This document shows positions 26,934-38,631 of a DNA stretch of 64,000 nt, piece after piece. The translations under genes and the position numbers were made by a program. The DNA comes from Solea solea (Eukaryota > Chordata > Actinopteri > Pleuronectiformes > Soleidae), in contig NC_081145.1 of the NCBI RefSeq assembly GCF_958295425.1, forward strand, positions 25,910,389 to 25,974,388, in the 5' to 3' direction. Within the stretch, counting starts at the first letter, position 1, and each line of letters starts with the position of its first letter. Below the pieces are notes generated by a model, which worked only from the letters and a program-made list of their open reading frames with translations, was not told where the DNA came from and made no database searches.

Positions 26934-27517
26934 CAGTGGTCCCCAACCACCGGGCCACGGCCACGGTCGGTGATCTGGTACCAGGCCACACAGAAAAAAT
27001 AAAAAATATATATTTTATTTCCATTTTATTGACTATTGGACTCTGAAAGATGTTTTATTTTGAAAATACTAGATTGGTCTGAAAAAAATTAAGCCCAAAA
27101 GCTAGCTAAAATAAGAAACTAAAATCTTTGGAGGGCTGTTTTGCGAAGGAGAAAAGACTCAATAATGACACAAAAGAGCGAGTATCGCGCATGTCCGTGC
27201 TCAAAGAGGATCAACTGCTGGAGATTGCAAATGAAGGTGGCCTTAAAAGTATATTTAAATCACCTTTAAATCCGCCAATGTTTTGGATTAAAGTCAAGGC
27301 AGAATATCCAGAGCGCTCCACAAAAGCACTGACACTAACACTGCCACCATTTCCAACGTACTAGCTTTGTGATGGCGTGGCTTTCTGCAGTGACGGCAAC
27401 AAAAACCGAACACATGAGGAACACAAATATGACCCACAACCTGCTATGACCGGTCCATGAAAAGAAGGTCTTCAAAGAAACTGATCCGCGGTTCAAAAAA
27501 TGGTTTGGGACCGCCTG
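26934..27517 (+). mobile_element. hAT transposon copy with exact 8-bp TSD
   Basis: Left end cagtggtccccaacc and right end ggtttgggaccgcctg are imperfect inverted repeats (13 of 16 match). The 8 bases on each side are identical (gtttagaa at 26926-26933 and 27518-27525), the hallmark of hAT insertion. It carries a fragment of the transposase C-terminus and lacks the N-terminal and catalytic parts. It is an internally deleted, non-autonomous copy in the 3' part of necab2 or its flank. Confidence 0.93.
27128..27364 (+). pseudogene. hAT transposase C-terminal fragment
   Basis: The open stretch includes LLEIANEGGLKSIF, FWIKVKAEYPE and a Pro-Phe-x-Thr-Tyr end, the pattern of the hAT C-terminal dimerisation region as found in many fish transposases and ZBED/SCAN-domesticated proteins. 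A stop follows at the point where the family has a conserved Leu-Cys-Glu segment, and the zinc finger, catalytic core and start are absent. It lies inside the hAT copy with target duplications. Broken. Confidence 0.8.
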
Positions 27518-27826
27518 GTTTAGAAGACGACCACGACAAATGTCAGTTCTGCTTCAGCATGGAAGTCGTGCCCATAATTCACTCAAGGTGTCATCACGGA
27601 CTGTTGGGATCATATGTGACAATTATCTACTCACATACTAATCATACTAACACTTTTAAATTTTACAGGGGCAATAAAAGCAATTGAAGACAATTTCAAG
27701 CTCATTTTGCCCCCCCCAGCGTCCCAAGCTTTATTATTGATGTTAGCATGTGGTGGTTATGGTTATGATGATGATGATGATGATGAACGAGCGTGTACGT
27801 GCGTGTACGTCTCTTGTCTTTCTTAC

Positions 27827-27906
27827 CTTATTCTCCAGTCGACCGATGAGTTCAGCCAGGCGGTTGATCTGCGACTCCAGACCTTCTTTCCTCACCTCCA
27901 CTGCCC
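27827..27906 (-). CDS. necab2: NECAB2 exon, second helix before ABM domain
   Basis: 80 nt: two bases complete a Gly codon, then 26 codons reading AVEVRKEGLESQINRLAEL and IGRLENK. Mammalian NECAB2 has EEGLEAQISRLAELIGRLESK at the same place, directly before the ABM domain. Acceptor 'ttgcag', donor gtaag, phase 0 out. Instead of a polypyrimidine tract the acceptor is preceded in sense by a (TG)15-16 tract ending about 5 nt away. No following exon of the C-terminal domain was recognised downstream in the remaining 27.8 kb of the window. Confidence 0.93.
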
Positions 27907-27910
27907 CTGC

Positions 27911-27942
<32 letters not shown>
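27907..27942. repeat. (CA)15-16 beside NECAB2 acceptor
   Basis: In the gene's sense this is a (TG)n tract ending about 5 nt before the exon's 'ttgcag' acceptor, in the position of the polypyrimidine tract. Confidence 0.95.
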
Positions 27943-27944
<2 letters not shown>

Positions 27945-29556
27945 CTTGTGTTATATTTATTTAAATTTAAATCATATTGAAAACAAATCTCTAAACCCCA
28001 AACTGATGAAATATTAAAGCAGGAGAGAGCAAAAACAGCTCATCCATGAATACACTGCCAGTCCATTTCTGATGACCACCAGGTCGATTATTTCTATCTC
28101 TGCTGTTTCAGAAACAGTGTCTTCGGCTCCGTGCATCGCAAAAGAGGCAAAGCAACACCGAGGAGGTTGTGCAGGTGTAACACATCGCTCCTAAAATCTC
28201 CTTCGTTTTTTTTTTGTTTCATCATGAATATTTCATGAAAAGCGGGGACCTCCGAGGAGGCTGATAAAAAAGGCAATTATATCTGTTTATCGGAAGGAAC
28301 TCGCCGTTTCAAAGACAGTGGAGGAACAAACAGAGCATCTTTGAGGTGCTCTGTTTAATTGGCTCTTATTGTGGAGTGATTTTCTTTTTTTTTTTACATA
28401 GCTGCCACACATGGTTTTGCTGCACTGTTCAGAAGAGCTGAAAGCAAGAAAAGTTTGTTTAGTAATGAATGTAAGAAAAGCAGAGCTGACCCAAGCCTTC
28501 ATGAGGCCCTGAGCTGAATTGATGAGTAGCCAGTGCTTGACTATTATTATTACTCATGTAACACTTTAAATTGCATTAATTATAGTTGTGTTATTTACAC
28601 CAAACCAGTGTGTATTTCTAAACTTAGAGGGCAGTAAAATCACAAATGTGGCCTCATTAATTGGCACTTTCATATTCACAGTGAAGCAGTAAGTGTGTTC
28701 ATACTGAACTTGAATTAAACAGGAAAACCAGTTTAATGACTTTGGTTTTTAAAACTTTGAATAGATGTGCAAATGTGCACCAAATGAGCAAAAACTACAA
28801 AATAAAACCAAATCAGCGGCTTATGGCACTTTTTCATTATACAGTTCTAGCACTACTTTTTTTTTTCCATCAGTGATAGGACCTGGCACTTTCTTTAGTA
28901 CCTGCTCTGACGAGGTTCCAAGCGAGCTGAGTCGATACTAACACGTGACGTCGACAGACTGACAGACTGATACCAAACCGAGTAGAGTTGAGCCGAGTAG
29001 TGCAAGAACTGTATCATGAAATAATGCTATGAGTTCACTTGTGTCTTTGGCCGGCTCTGAAGAAAAGAGAAAACTAAGAAAATTCCTTTGTCAAGAAGTC
29101 ACAGAGTGTGCACAAGAAAAACTCTCTCTGTTATCAGTGAGTTCATTAAGTGCTCCACATACAGTAGAATCTCTAACTATATGTCCAGTGTCCAGAAGAG
29201 AAGGAGGACTTCTCTTCCTCCTCTTCACCATCTTTGCTGATGATGTTTTGGTGTAAATGACTAAAAGAATTGCTAGAGAAAAGTGAGAAAATGTGCCGTT
29301 TCCCTCTCATTCTTGCCAATTTCAAGTACAGTACTGCAACCACTGTTTCTCTCCTCCTCACCTCCCTCGCTCCCTCTCCCTTGTGCCCCCCATCCTTGAT
29401 CTCTCTCACCCTCCACTTTTCTCCAAAGCCACTGCAGTCCTCCTTTCATCCTCTGATCTGCCCCTCACAGCTAATTGGAGAACTGGCTGCACACTCTTCA
29501 TTAAAAGCTTAAACAGCCAGTCAATTAAGGAACTAGCTCCCTCCACCCCCAACATT

Positions 29557-29593
<37 letters not shown>

Positions 29594-30075
29594 GCACATG
29601 CACTCATCAAATAAACCATAATCTGTAACCATGGAGACCGTTGGAGACAAAAGCCCAGTGGTCATTTTGATGGTCTTAGAGAAACCAAGTGCCCAGGTCA
29701 ATTATAGAAGTGTGTGTAGAATTACGGCTGTCAAATTTAGCAGCAGCATGAAGGGGATTAAGGGGGAGCTAAAGTGACTTCCTTTGCAATTAAACCCTGA
29801 TTTGAGTTATTCCAAATTCACTTAATTTAACTTTCCTGTCAGTGTCAGCCGCCATCTAAAATGTGTTGACATGAATCGAGTAAAATAAAAAAGTCCCGCC
29901 GTCACTGAACTCTCCTCAAATAACTGTCGGAAAAGGTCAAATGTTTGAGTTTGATGATACATTATTTTCCCACGTTTATCATCAAAGGAGGGTTTTATGG
30001 TGGCTGACAGGGGCAAAGGCACTGTAACGACCCAAAACACATGCAGGAGGAGAAACGAGCTACATTTTCACAAAT
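27943..30075. other. NECAB2 intron segment with MITE and CA tracts
   Basis: 28824-29015 is a MITE-like repeat ('tcattatacagttctagcac' at one side; complementary 'gtgcaagaactgtatcatga' at the other), bounded by imperfect inverted ends. (CA)13 at 29562-29588. Frames at 29029-29512 on both strands are not recognised proteins. Confidence 0.45.
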
Positions 30076-30295
30076 GCTGCGGGTTCCCAAAACACCGGCA
30101 AGTCCCAAACCGCCAGCAGGTCCTAAAACACTGGTAAGTCCCATAACGCCAGCAGGTCCCAAAAAGCCAGCAAGTCCTATAACACCGGTAAGTCCCAAAA
30201 CGCCAGCAAGTCCTATAACACTGGTAAGTCCCAAAACGCCAGCAAGTCCTAAAATGCCAGCAAGTCCTAAAACGCCAGCAAGTCTCAAAACATTT
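30076..30295 (+). repeat. 18-bp minisatellite (PKTPAS reading)
   Basis: About twelve degenerate copies of an 18-bp unit, for example 'agtcccaaaacgccagca'. In one plus frame it reads PKTPAS/PITPVS repeatedly within a 136-codon open frame (30041-30451). The opposite strand is also open, reading LGLAGV. Because both strands are open and there is no splice or family evidence, it is called a minisatellite. Confidence 0.85.
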
Positions 30296-31713
30296 ACGTT
30301 TGCCCCTCTCGGCCAAACGACGGAAGCGGACTCAAAATGGAAGTGCTGGGTCTGTGGGAGCTCTCGTTTTTGTGCAGCTACGCTGGAACCCCCAACGCTG
30401 GAACTCACTCCAACTGGCTGGTTGCCAGGCACCAACTCTGGAGTCATTTAAATCAGTGTTGAAGCAACACTTGTTCCTGCAAGTCTTTGCCACCTGAATG
30501 TTGGTTTGTTTGGGTTTTTTGTTCTGATTTGTCTTTTCTTCTACTTGTACAGCGAATATAGTTAAAATAAGGCAAAGGCCTGGCTTTATGGAGTCTACCA
30601 TCTTACGCTGCCATGTTTCTTCAGGCATTTCATTATTTGAAGCAGATGAAAGTGGAACTCCAAACTGGATATATATTCTTTTTCAAGTGGACAAACAACA
30701 AAACAGAAGCTGAATAGCTAAGATTTGTCACCGAATTGGCCTCACAGAGGATGAAGAAGTGAGAGGAATTATTTAAATCGCTTAACTCTGCCCCCCTGAA
30801 AGGAGCCACTGTGTCACAAATATGTGAAGAAGACACGGCAGGAAGGACGAAAAAGACGCTGCTGCAGCAAACATGGTAAATGCATTTAAATGAACAAATG
30901 CATGCACTTTAGCTTTTGGTCTTTGTCTCCGGAGTGCCACTACACTACGAGAAAAAAAATAAAACAAAAGGGTACTTTAGTTATTTATGAGCACAAGTCA
31001 AGTGACAGCACTTAAAAGGAGAAACTTAATGGTTGCACACAGCTGCTTCAAGCTCAAGTGCGTGACCTCTATCGCCCCCGGTGGATTCAGAGTAATTACC
31101 AGAAAAGCTGGAGTCTCTACATGGTTTTTTTACCAAGTCTTGCTCCTTCCCTGTCCAGTCACACATGCAGAGAAAGAGGGAGGAAGAGGGTGAGAGAATT
31201 AACCTTTTTAATTCAGTACTTTGGTAAGTTGTCCAGGAAACTGCGACATGCAGATAAAAAATATCGTCAAATACATACTCTGTTGTATTAACATTAGAAT
31301 GTGTCACTAGTTTGTTCAAAATCGGCTGTTTATCACGGACGATGGAGCGTCTTACGTGTTTTTCGTATTCCCGTAGCAGCCAGAATAGTTTTTTTTCACT
31401 GCGGAGAAGCTCGCTCGCTCGCTGATTTGGACAAATAACGTCAAAACATCCATTCCATGGAAGCTCAGCTTCTCTGGGAGTCAGTGGAGCAGTGGGCGGA
31501 CGCTGACACTGGGCTTCTGCATGATGATTGGAGGAAGTGTCTGAAAGGCGGAGCTAGTTATGCCTCAGTCCTGTGTGGATTTAACGAGAGAAGTGTGTAG
31601 ACAAATAGCTTGTTGTTGTGTGTTATTTGCTTGGTGATACATAGCCCATTTTCAGGATATATACTGTATGTAAATAAAAACACTATTATAGCTTCCTTAT
31701 TATATGTTATATG
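30296..31713. other. NECAB2 intron, non-coding
   Basis: 31380-31590 contains 'gctcgctcgctcgctg', 'gatgattggaggaagtgtct' and 'gaaaggcggagctagttatg', which looks like a dispersed GC-richer repeat of unknown class. No exon recognised. Confidence 0.4.
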
Positions 31714-31873
31714 TTACATTACATTACATGTCATTTAGCAGACGATTTTATCCAACACGACTTACAATGGAATTGAGTACAATCAGCCAGGGGTGGAACT
31801 TGCGACCATTGCGACCATGATGTCTTTCGCACACAGGGTACCGGTCTTAACCACTGAGCCACTCCACCCCATA
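31714..31873 (-). repeat. tRNA-derived SINE with fish tail
   Basis: Minus strand: 'tggctcagtgg' A box (31851-31861), a degenerate B box, then a tail whose plus-strand reading is 'catttagcagacgattttat' and 'ccaacacgacttacaatgg', shared by many fish SINEs, ending at an ATTAC microsatellite. A complete SINE structure, though degenerate. Confidence 0.85.
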
Positions 31874-32438
31874 TGTATGTACTGTATATATAATATGTAC
31901 TATTATATGTTTCAAAGACCAGCAACTACAGCTGGTATTCAGGCAGTTACTTGGAGGAGGCTGCATGAGGAGGCTGCACAATTCCGTTCGGTAAAAGCTA
32001 ATATTGTGATCTTGATGAAAACAAAATTGTCCGACTTCATGTCCAAGTTTATTTTTAGCAGTAGAATTAACTTCTTTCATGGGAGCCTCTTTGTGTTTTT
32101 GGCCATAGTGCTGTTGTATGAAGCTGTTTCTCATTACTCGAGACAGCTCCTATCTTCTGCCTGTCTTTCATGAGTCATGTCTTGTAAATTAATCTTTGAA
32201 CATAAGTGTTGTTTGTCCAGACTGCATCCAGGAAACTTGGAGCTGCGTGGTGCAGTGAACAGCAGCATCAACAGCATTGTGTGTCAATATTGGACATTCA
32301 TAGTCACGAAAAGCCAGCATCGTGGATTGTGACAGGTGAATGTCCAGGTTTATTTACAAAAGTAGAATTTACATACAACTGCCCAAAGTTTGGTAGCGCT
32401 GCGTGGTTCTTCCACCTTGCCTGGTCGGTTGTGACATA
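31874..32438. other. Intron; fragment shared with 57620-57680
   Basis: 32215-32275 ('atccaggaaacttggagctg', 'cagtgaacagcagca') matches 57626-57672 closely, so both are copies of one dispersed repeat of unassigned class. The surroundings are AT-rich. Confidence 0.5.
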
Positions 32439-32970
32439 CAGGGTTCCCACACCTTGGCTGGCATCAAATTCAAGGACTTTCCAGGACAAATTACCTCAAA
32501 GTCAAGGACCTGCTGAAACAGCTTTAGATGGGAGGGCAACTTGTAAGAGCTGCTTCGTCCCATGATGACATCCACTTTTATTGATTTGCAGCACAATCCG
32601 CATCTGGACAAGTTATTGTCCTTGGGCTCTTAGCCAAAGTCAGTCTTTGTCAAATGTCTTTGGTGAGAATTTTAATTTCCCAGGCATCACGTTGTCATTT
32701 TCTCTCTCTTGCTTAACTTTACTTGCTCATTGTCCTGCATGGAATCTCATGTCAACGGTCGGAGAGAGACAGTGGACTGTGTCCACAACCCTGCTAGTAA
32801 TTACGACCTCACGTTTGTCCTGTGTAGGCCTAGTCTACATATATCTGGCAATGCAGGGACTGAAACAGCAGGTGGCGTCATTACAAAGAAGGGAAAAATT
32901 TTACCTAAATATCAACTCAACTTTCAAATTCACACACTTTCAAGGATTTCAAGGACCCGTGGGAACCCAG
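32439..32970. mobile_element. Non-autonomous hAT-like element
   Basis: Starts cagggttcccacacc and ends with gtgggaacccag, so about 12-bp imperfect inverted ends; 'caaattcaaggactttcc' follows the first and 'ttcaaggacccgtgggaac' precedes the end. A second, more decayed copy lies at 47690-48290. Flanking 8-mers do not match exactly, so the superfamily rests on terminus style. The two open frames across it are not proteins of known family. Confidence 0.7.
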
Positions 32971-33723
32971 GCCATAAAATGCTTCACTCTGAGAGCGTTT
33001 AAAAAGTTACACACAACGGTTTTCAGTGAAAGGTAGTGGTGGATATTTATAGCTCTCATCATTTCCCCATTCATTCTTCCTCTTTACGTCATTTTCCCAC
33101 TCATCTCCCACTCACTGCTTTGTCTTCTCTGCTCTTTTGTCTGTCCCTCCAAGCCCTCTCTCTCTCTCTGTTCCTCTGTGGAGAGACTGTGATCTTCCCA
33201 CCAGAAAAAACACACACACATCTTCACACACTCTTCTCCATCTGCTATTAGGAATGAAAAGGGAAGATATCAAAACTTCAAGGTGATGTCACGCGTGTGA
33301 CAGAGCCAAAGAGCCAAAGGTGGAGGAGAACGACGACGGAAGAAGAGAATGAAGAAATGACTCAGTGGTGTGGGACTATTCATTCGTTTTGGGGGTGGTT
33401 GAGCAGCAGGATGGGGAGAAGGGGGGGAGGGAGAAGAGGTAGATTCGGGGAGTCATTCATCAATCGACTTATCCTGACTCAAGACAAAGCACAGCTAACA
33501 TGAAGGTCCTTGGCTGTCAGAGCTACTTTACAGCCTACAGTATCAAACACAAGGAGGAAGAGGAGGAGGAGGAGGAGGAAACTGAGACAATAAAAAGGAC
33601 GATTGTGAGTTTGACAAATTTACGTCTTTGCTTTAGTTTGGAATCAGGGTGAATCTAAATTTAAGTGACATGAAATATCTTGTACCTAAGATTGTTTCTC
33701 TTGATGATCCATCCATCCATCCA
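32971..33723. other. Intron, pyrimidine- then purine-rich
   Basis: C/T-rich 33060-33180, G/A-rich 33310-33450, GAGGAG run at 33550-33580. No exon recognised. Confidence 0.4.
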
Positions 33724-33870
33724 TCCATCCATCCATCTATCATCTACCACTTTATCCTCCACATGAGGGCTGCTGGTGCGAAACCCAGCTGACATCAGGT
33801 CACATCTGCTGTTAAACCATGGACAGGTCACCAGTCCATCGCAGAGTCAACACACAACCATTCACTCAGG
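33724..33870 (+). repeat. Family A repeat, left part
   Basis: After a (CCAT)n run at 33708-33735: 'ctttatcctccacatgaggg', 'cagctgacatc' and 'ggacaggtcaccagtccatc'. The remainder of the family sequence resumes only at 34393-34530, so about 520 bp of other DNA separates the two parts. Confidence 0.7.
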
Positions 33871-34084
33871 GGCAAAAAAATAAAAGCCCAATTCATTGTT
33901 GCGGAGGACAATTAACAGTATTTCAGAGAGTAATTCTTGTTAGGGGGGACATAAAAATGCAGTATACAGTATGTTTATAATTAGCACAGCTGGTATTATG
34001 CCTTCAATTAACTATTTAAAATTATTCATTTGTCTTCATAATGTTGTTTTGGACATGTCAAGAGACAAACAACCATTCACTCTC

Positions 34085-34395
34085 ACTCTCATATTTAGTG
34101 TCCAATTTTTTTTTTTTCCGGGTATGTTTTATGAGATTTTTTTTTTTCCGGTCTGATTTTACAAGATTTTTTTCTAAGGTTTTTTTTCACGATTTAAAAA
34201 AAAAAAAAAAAAAAAAAACTTCTGCAAGATTTTTCCGGGTCTGTTTTTACAAGATTTTTTTTTTCACATTTTTTTTTTCAAAAAAATAAATTCTACAAGA
34301 TTTTTTTTCAGGTCTGTTTTTGCAAGATTTGTTTTTCAGGTCAGTTTTTGCAAGATTTATTTTTCAGGTCTGTTTTTATGAGGTTTTTTTTTCAA
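34085..34395. repeat. T-rich degenerate tandem repeat
   Basis: Repeats of a unit near 'ttttcaggtctgtttttaca' plus 'agattttt', interrupted by an A22 run at about 34195-34217. It lies between the two halves of a family A repeat. Related units recur at 35150-35305. Phe-rich frames here are repeat products. Confidence 0.75.
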
Positions 34396-34530
34396 GGGCG
34401 CTGGTGCCAATACCAGCCGACCCAGAGAAAACCCACAGGTACACACGGGGGAACATGCAAACAGCACCGGGACCTGGACACGAAGCAGCAGCCTTCTTTC
34501 TGTGAGGCAACAGTGCTAACCACATGCTCC
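34393..34530 (+). repeat. Family A repeat, right part
   Basis: 'gctggtgccaataccagccg', 'agagaaaacccacagg' and 'acgggggaacatgcaaacag' continue the family consensus after the T-rich insertion, with internal deletion. Confidence 0.65.
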
Positions 34531-37427
34531 CCAGTGCGGGGGCTGTATTAAGTAAATTTAGTAGTGTTTTTGATATTGATATCCACATTTACATTGACAT
34601 TTCACTTTTTATATTCAAAATATACATGCTGTGTATAAAATATCTTTTTTAATAGAATGAAAACGTAACCGTTAAGTGTTTTAATGTGTATGACAACAAT
34701 TATAACTTATCATATTTAAAATCCTTTTTTATTTCATCTTCTTTGCCTTGAAGCTCCATGTTTAGCAGATTATGTTATTAGTTTGTTATGAATGAAATTC
34801 TGCAGTGGTTCAGTTAATGCTCGGGTTCAGAGTACAAAGTCATTAGCAGCAGTTTTTCTCTGAGGGCCATGTTGTTATTATAGAGCCACACTTTTATTGG
34901 AGCAGTGTGTCACTGTCACCGGACTCCTGATATCATATCGTCTCTATCGAGACATCTGTGTCAGGGTCAAGAGCCGCAAACCCTGGAAAGTATCATTTAA
35001 AAGCCATTTAGCTCCACTAAACAGAAAATAGGTTTTATTCTGTTCTCGCCACAGGAAATCAATCATTTCAACAAGCTCCACTTCTGCTGCTTTCATTGTG
35101 TTCATTTAATGTACTGTAATACTTGCATATTACATTCACCAAAAACAATTTTTTAAGGCTCTGTTTTAGAGAAAAAAATGTTCAGGTCTGTTTTTAGGGC
35201 AAACATTTTTAAGAAAAAAAGAATTTCAGGTGTTTTTACAAATATTTTTCCGGGTGTTTTTACATAAAATATGTGGGTTTGTTTTCACAGAAAAAACATT
35301 TCAGGTTACGGAAAAGAAAAATCGCGTAAAACATCCTTTTAGAAAGTTAGGTGAATGCAATGCTTCCGTTTCTGTTATGGGATTTATTTTGCATCATTAA
35401 TATGTTTATAATGTGACGTACACATCGTTCCATAGCAAAACAAGCCCTTTTTCTGTGAAATATCATCATGATGGTTTATTGTGTTATAATTTTAAGCTCA
35501 TATTGTCCACTCACTACTGAACAGTGTGCATATGTCTCGAGACCGCCCCCCTCGTGACCAGACTAGATGTTCATAAGCGTTTGATGTGCCAGGCATATTA
35601 TAATGTTCATCTAATCTGGCTCTGCCACAGGATTAAGTGAGTTTTAACAGACCCTTCAATTTATTTCATTTTCTTTTGACATCACTGTGTTATGTTATGT
35701 ACTAAAATGAATAAGTTTGTGGACAAATTTTTGAGGTTCGGGAAACAATGATCAACCTTTTTTTAAATCATTTTGTGGACCAAACAACTAATCGATGAAT
35801 CAAGAAAATAATTGTCAGATTACACGATTGTGAAAATAATCAGTGGTTGCAGCACTGAAAGTCAGTGTTGTCTTTTACCCTTTTCACGTGTGTCTATTTA
35901 TTCCTCTTTTAGCTCCGTGTAAAAGATCAGTCTTCTCCTTTCACAACATTTATGGACACACTCTTACAGGACGAAAAGTGAAGCGTTCTGTGGCAGCCTG
36001 CTGTCAGAAACACAAAGCTGAGTGAGAATTAAATGTCATCACTCTCCTCCCATCTGACTGTAATGTCAGCGGCTTTGCATTTACGTGCCGCTAAAACGCA
36101 GCGATGGATGGAAACCATGTCAACACTTAGCAACAGTCGCCTCACTACGACAATGACTGTAAATCACAAAATCCTGAGTGTTTTATGTTCATGTCTGTGC
36201 TAAAATGAGTCAAGTGGCCACACACACATCTGGCCTTGGTATTTATTTATGAATATGTGTTGTAATACACACTTTCACTGTGTTTTTGTTTTTGTTAGAC
36301 AAAAGATACACTGTAAAAAATGTTTGTAATATTGAGAATGCAAAATGGCAACAGTACATATATCACAAAACATTGTATAGTTGTACTATTCTTATTATTG
36401 AGTGACTGTAATTAGGTCTACAGGTTTAGATCATATGAAAGATTAGTAGTGACACAAACCCAAACAAACCTCAGAATCTCCGAATTCTGACTTTTTTCTC
36501 AGAATGTTGACTTTAATCTCAGAAGTGACTTTTTCTTTAATCTCAGATTTGACTTTAATCTTAAAAATTCACTTTTTCCTTAAATCTCAAGAGTTCATCT
36601 TTTTCTTTAATCTCAGAATTCTGACTTTAATCTCAGACTTCTGGCTTTTTCTTTAATCTCAAAGTTGTGTTTCAGTCTGATCTGACCTTTTAGGCGTCAG
36701 GGTCAAAGAAACATTTTTTTCAGAGTGACTGACTCAAGCGTCGCTCTCTGCTCTTTCACACTTTCATGACTTGAGAGGACATAATCATTTTTCAGATTTA
36801 TTTCTAACCATTACCGTCACAATATAGCCTTAAAGCATGCGTCTGCGTCTTAAGAACATTATGATTATTTATATGTTATTTAGACTTAATGGCTTTTTGT
36901 CCCCAATGAGGAAAACAAACCCACAAATTTACCCACGCACAACATGAGTTATACCACACACTGTACACACACATAAAACAGAAGTTCATGGCACAGAATT
37001 TAGAGATGCGTATATTTACCAGCTGTCTGCCTTTGCCATCTGCTTACAGAGTCATAACCACAATTCAACACCCACCCCCCCCCCCAGTTGTGATCCTCAT
37101 TGATGTTTTTTTTTCCAACCCATTTATCTGAGCTCTCCTCTCCTGGCCACCACAGAAAAGTTGCACCGGGCCTGTGCAGGTGGCTGATTGAGGTGCTTTA
37201 CACCGGGGGAATAAATTGCGTGCGTGTGTGTTTGTGTGTGTGTGTGTGATGTGTAGTGGATATACAAACTGCTGAGTGGTAGTCAAACTTTGATTTCTGC
37301 TCACCCAGGATGATCTACACCCACAAAAGGCAGAGAATAGGATGCTAATCATACAAGTATGTGACGGACGACCTCCAACCATAAAATCAAGACTGTGTGT
37401 GTGTGTGATTGTGTGTGTGTTTGTCAC
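34531..37427. other. Intron with minisatellite and TG tracts
   Basis: 35150-35305 holds related 'caggtctgtttttag' units. 36476-36665 is an imperfect tandem array of 'ctttaatctcagaattctga'-type units. TG tracts lie at 37217-37250 and 37394-37421, the latter ending 6 nt from an NECAB2 donor. 35395-35480 resembles part of the hAT-type MITE at 38010-38155. Confidence 0.5.
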
Positions 37428-37552
37428 CTGAAGCAGTGTTGATGGTCCTGACAGCTTCCCTGGCACTGACTCTGTTGTTGGGAGGATAGTCGGGGACAGT
37501 GTTTTCGTAGCGCCTCTCGGGCACTCGTGGACTCACCTTGGCGGGTGGATGA
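37428..37552 (-). CDS. necab2: NECAB2 exon, variable linker
   Basis: 125 nt, open in the frame dictated by the previous exon. It encodes a Pro/Arg-rich linker of 41 full codons beginning HPPAKVSPRVPERRYENT and ending AVRTINTAS, between the two helical regions. The equivalent mammalian NECAB2 region is also polar and Pro/Ser-rich but poorly conserved, so identification rests mainly on position, phase compatibility on both sides and splice signals (acceptor 'attccag'). The donor GTGACA is weak, with C at +5, and is followed within a few bases by sense CA tracts, a known hnRNP L target context. Weak donor plus CA tract makes this the exon most likely to be alternatively spliced (inference). Skipping it alone would shift the frame. 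Confidence 0.82.
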
Positions 37553-38494
37553 CTGGAATGAGAGACGGATAATTAGATAGAGAAAGTGCAGCTTTTTGAG
37601 GACTGTGCCAATTTCAGCTGACATAGGCCAAAAACCGGTGTCACACCGTGGCCAGTCCGAAGTTTTTGAATTTTCTAGATATCGCCAACAGTCTACGAGT
37701 TACGGTAAGGAGAAGTACACATGCCAAATCCGACAGCATGGTCACAGAAGGCATAAAACGAAGGTTGTGGGCCGTGTTTTCATTGTAACTTGATATTAAG
37801 TTGTGGGCTGCATTTTATCAATTGGGGGTCCACATGTGGCCCGTGGGAGGCCCAATTGTTGGTCCTCACAAAGCAACAAAAACAAGAACACAAGCGCACA
37901 CGGCACACACACACGATCATGTGTGTGTGTAAATATTGTAAATATTAAGATTAAATTACATGGATGAGCTTTTTTGTTGTTTTGTCATGATTATTTGCAT
38001 ATTTTTTTGATATTAATAGGTTTATTTTGCATCATAATTGTGTTATTATTGTGAAGTAAACATCGATCCATGTCAAAACCAACACTTTTATATCTGGAAT
38101 TCTGTGAAATTTCGACACTCATTGGCCCACAGGTCGTTTGAGTTTGACATCCCTGGTTAACCATGGGGCGAGTGAGGACATTTTGGGGATTAAGACCTGG
38201 TTTTAGGGTTAGAATTGGCTTCAGGTTAGGGTTAGGCATTTAGTTGTGATGGTTAATGCTAGGGTAAGGGACAAGGGAATGCATTATCTCTCAGGGTCCT
38301 CACTTCAAATGCAGCACACACTGGTGTGTGTGTGTGTGTGTGTTTGTGTGAGCGACAGATGTTTTAACCATAGAAGATTTGTGCCTGAAACACTGCCTGG
38401 TTTCAAATTATGTCTGCTGACAACCGGAGTTTTACACATCATGCCATGACACATGTGCACAGTCATGAACACACACACACACACACACACGCAC
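37553..38494. other. Short NECAB2 intron with MITE and CCCTAA-like repeat
   Basis: 38010-38153 ends with 'gagtttgacatccctg', the terminus of a hAT-type MITE family (compare 63121-63136); its other end is unclear, perhaps near 37620. 38171-38300 is the inverted CCCTAA-like repeat ('ctggttttagggttag'). TG tract at 38323-38346 and CA tract at 38469-38490 next to the exon. Confidence 0.55.
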
Positions 38495-38631
38495 CCTGAT
38501 TGGCTGTGCTGTTCATCGATGGCATCCACGGCGCTCTCCACAGAGTTCAGAAGAGACTGGATCTGATTGGCTGATTCCTTCAGGAGGAAGCGTGTTACAA
38601 ACTGCTCCACGTTGGTTCCTCTCTCATACAC
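38495..38631 (-). CDS. necab2: NECAB2 exon, conserved helical region
   Basis: 137 nt encoding 45 residues plus two bases, starting [11 protein letters not shown] and ending [10 protein letters not shown]. This is the most diagnostic NECAB segment: mammalian NECAB2 has [19 protein letters not shown] here, followed by ANQIQSLL and a SVESAV motif, all matched or conservatively substituted. It is predicted to be helical and possibly coiled-coil, with no membrane segment. The acceptor is 'cccccag'. The donor gtgcgt is followed at once by a sense (TG)n tract. Phase 0 in, phase 2 out, joining correctly to the linker exon 942 nt away. Confidence 0.94.
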
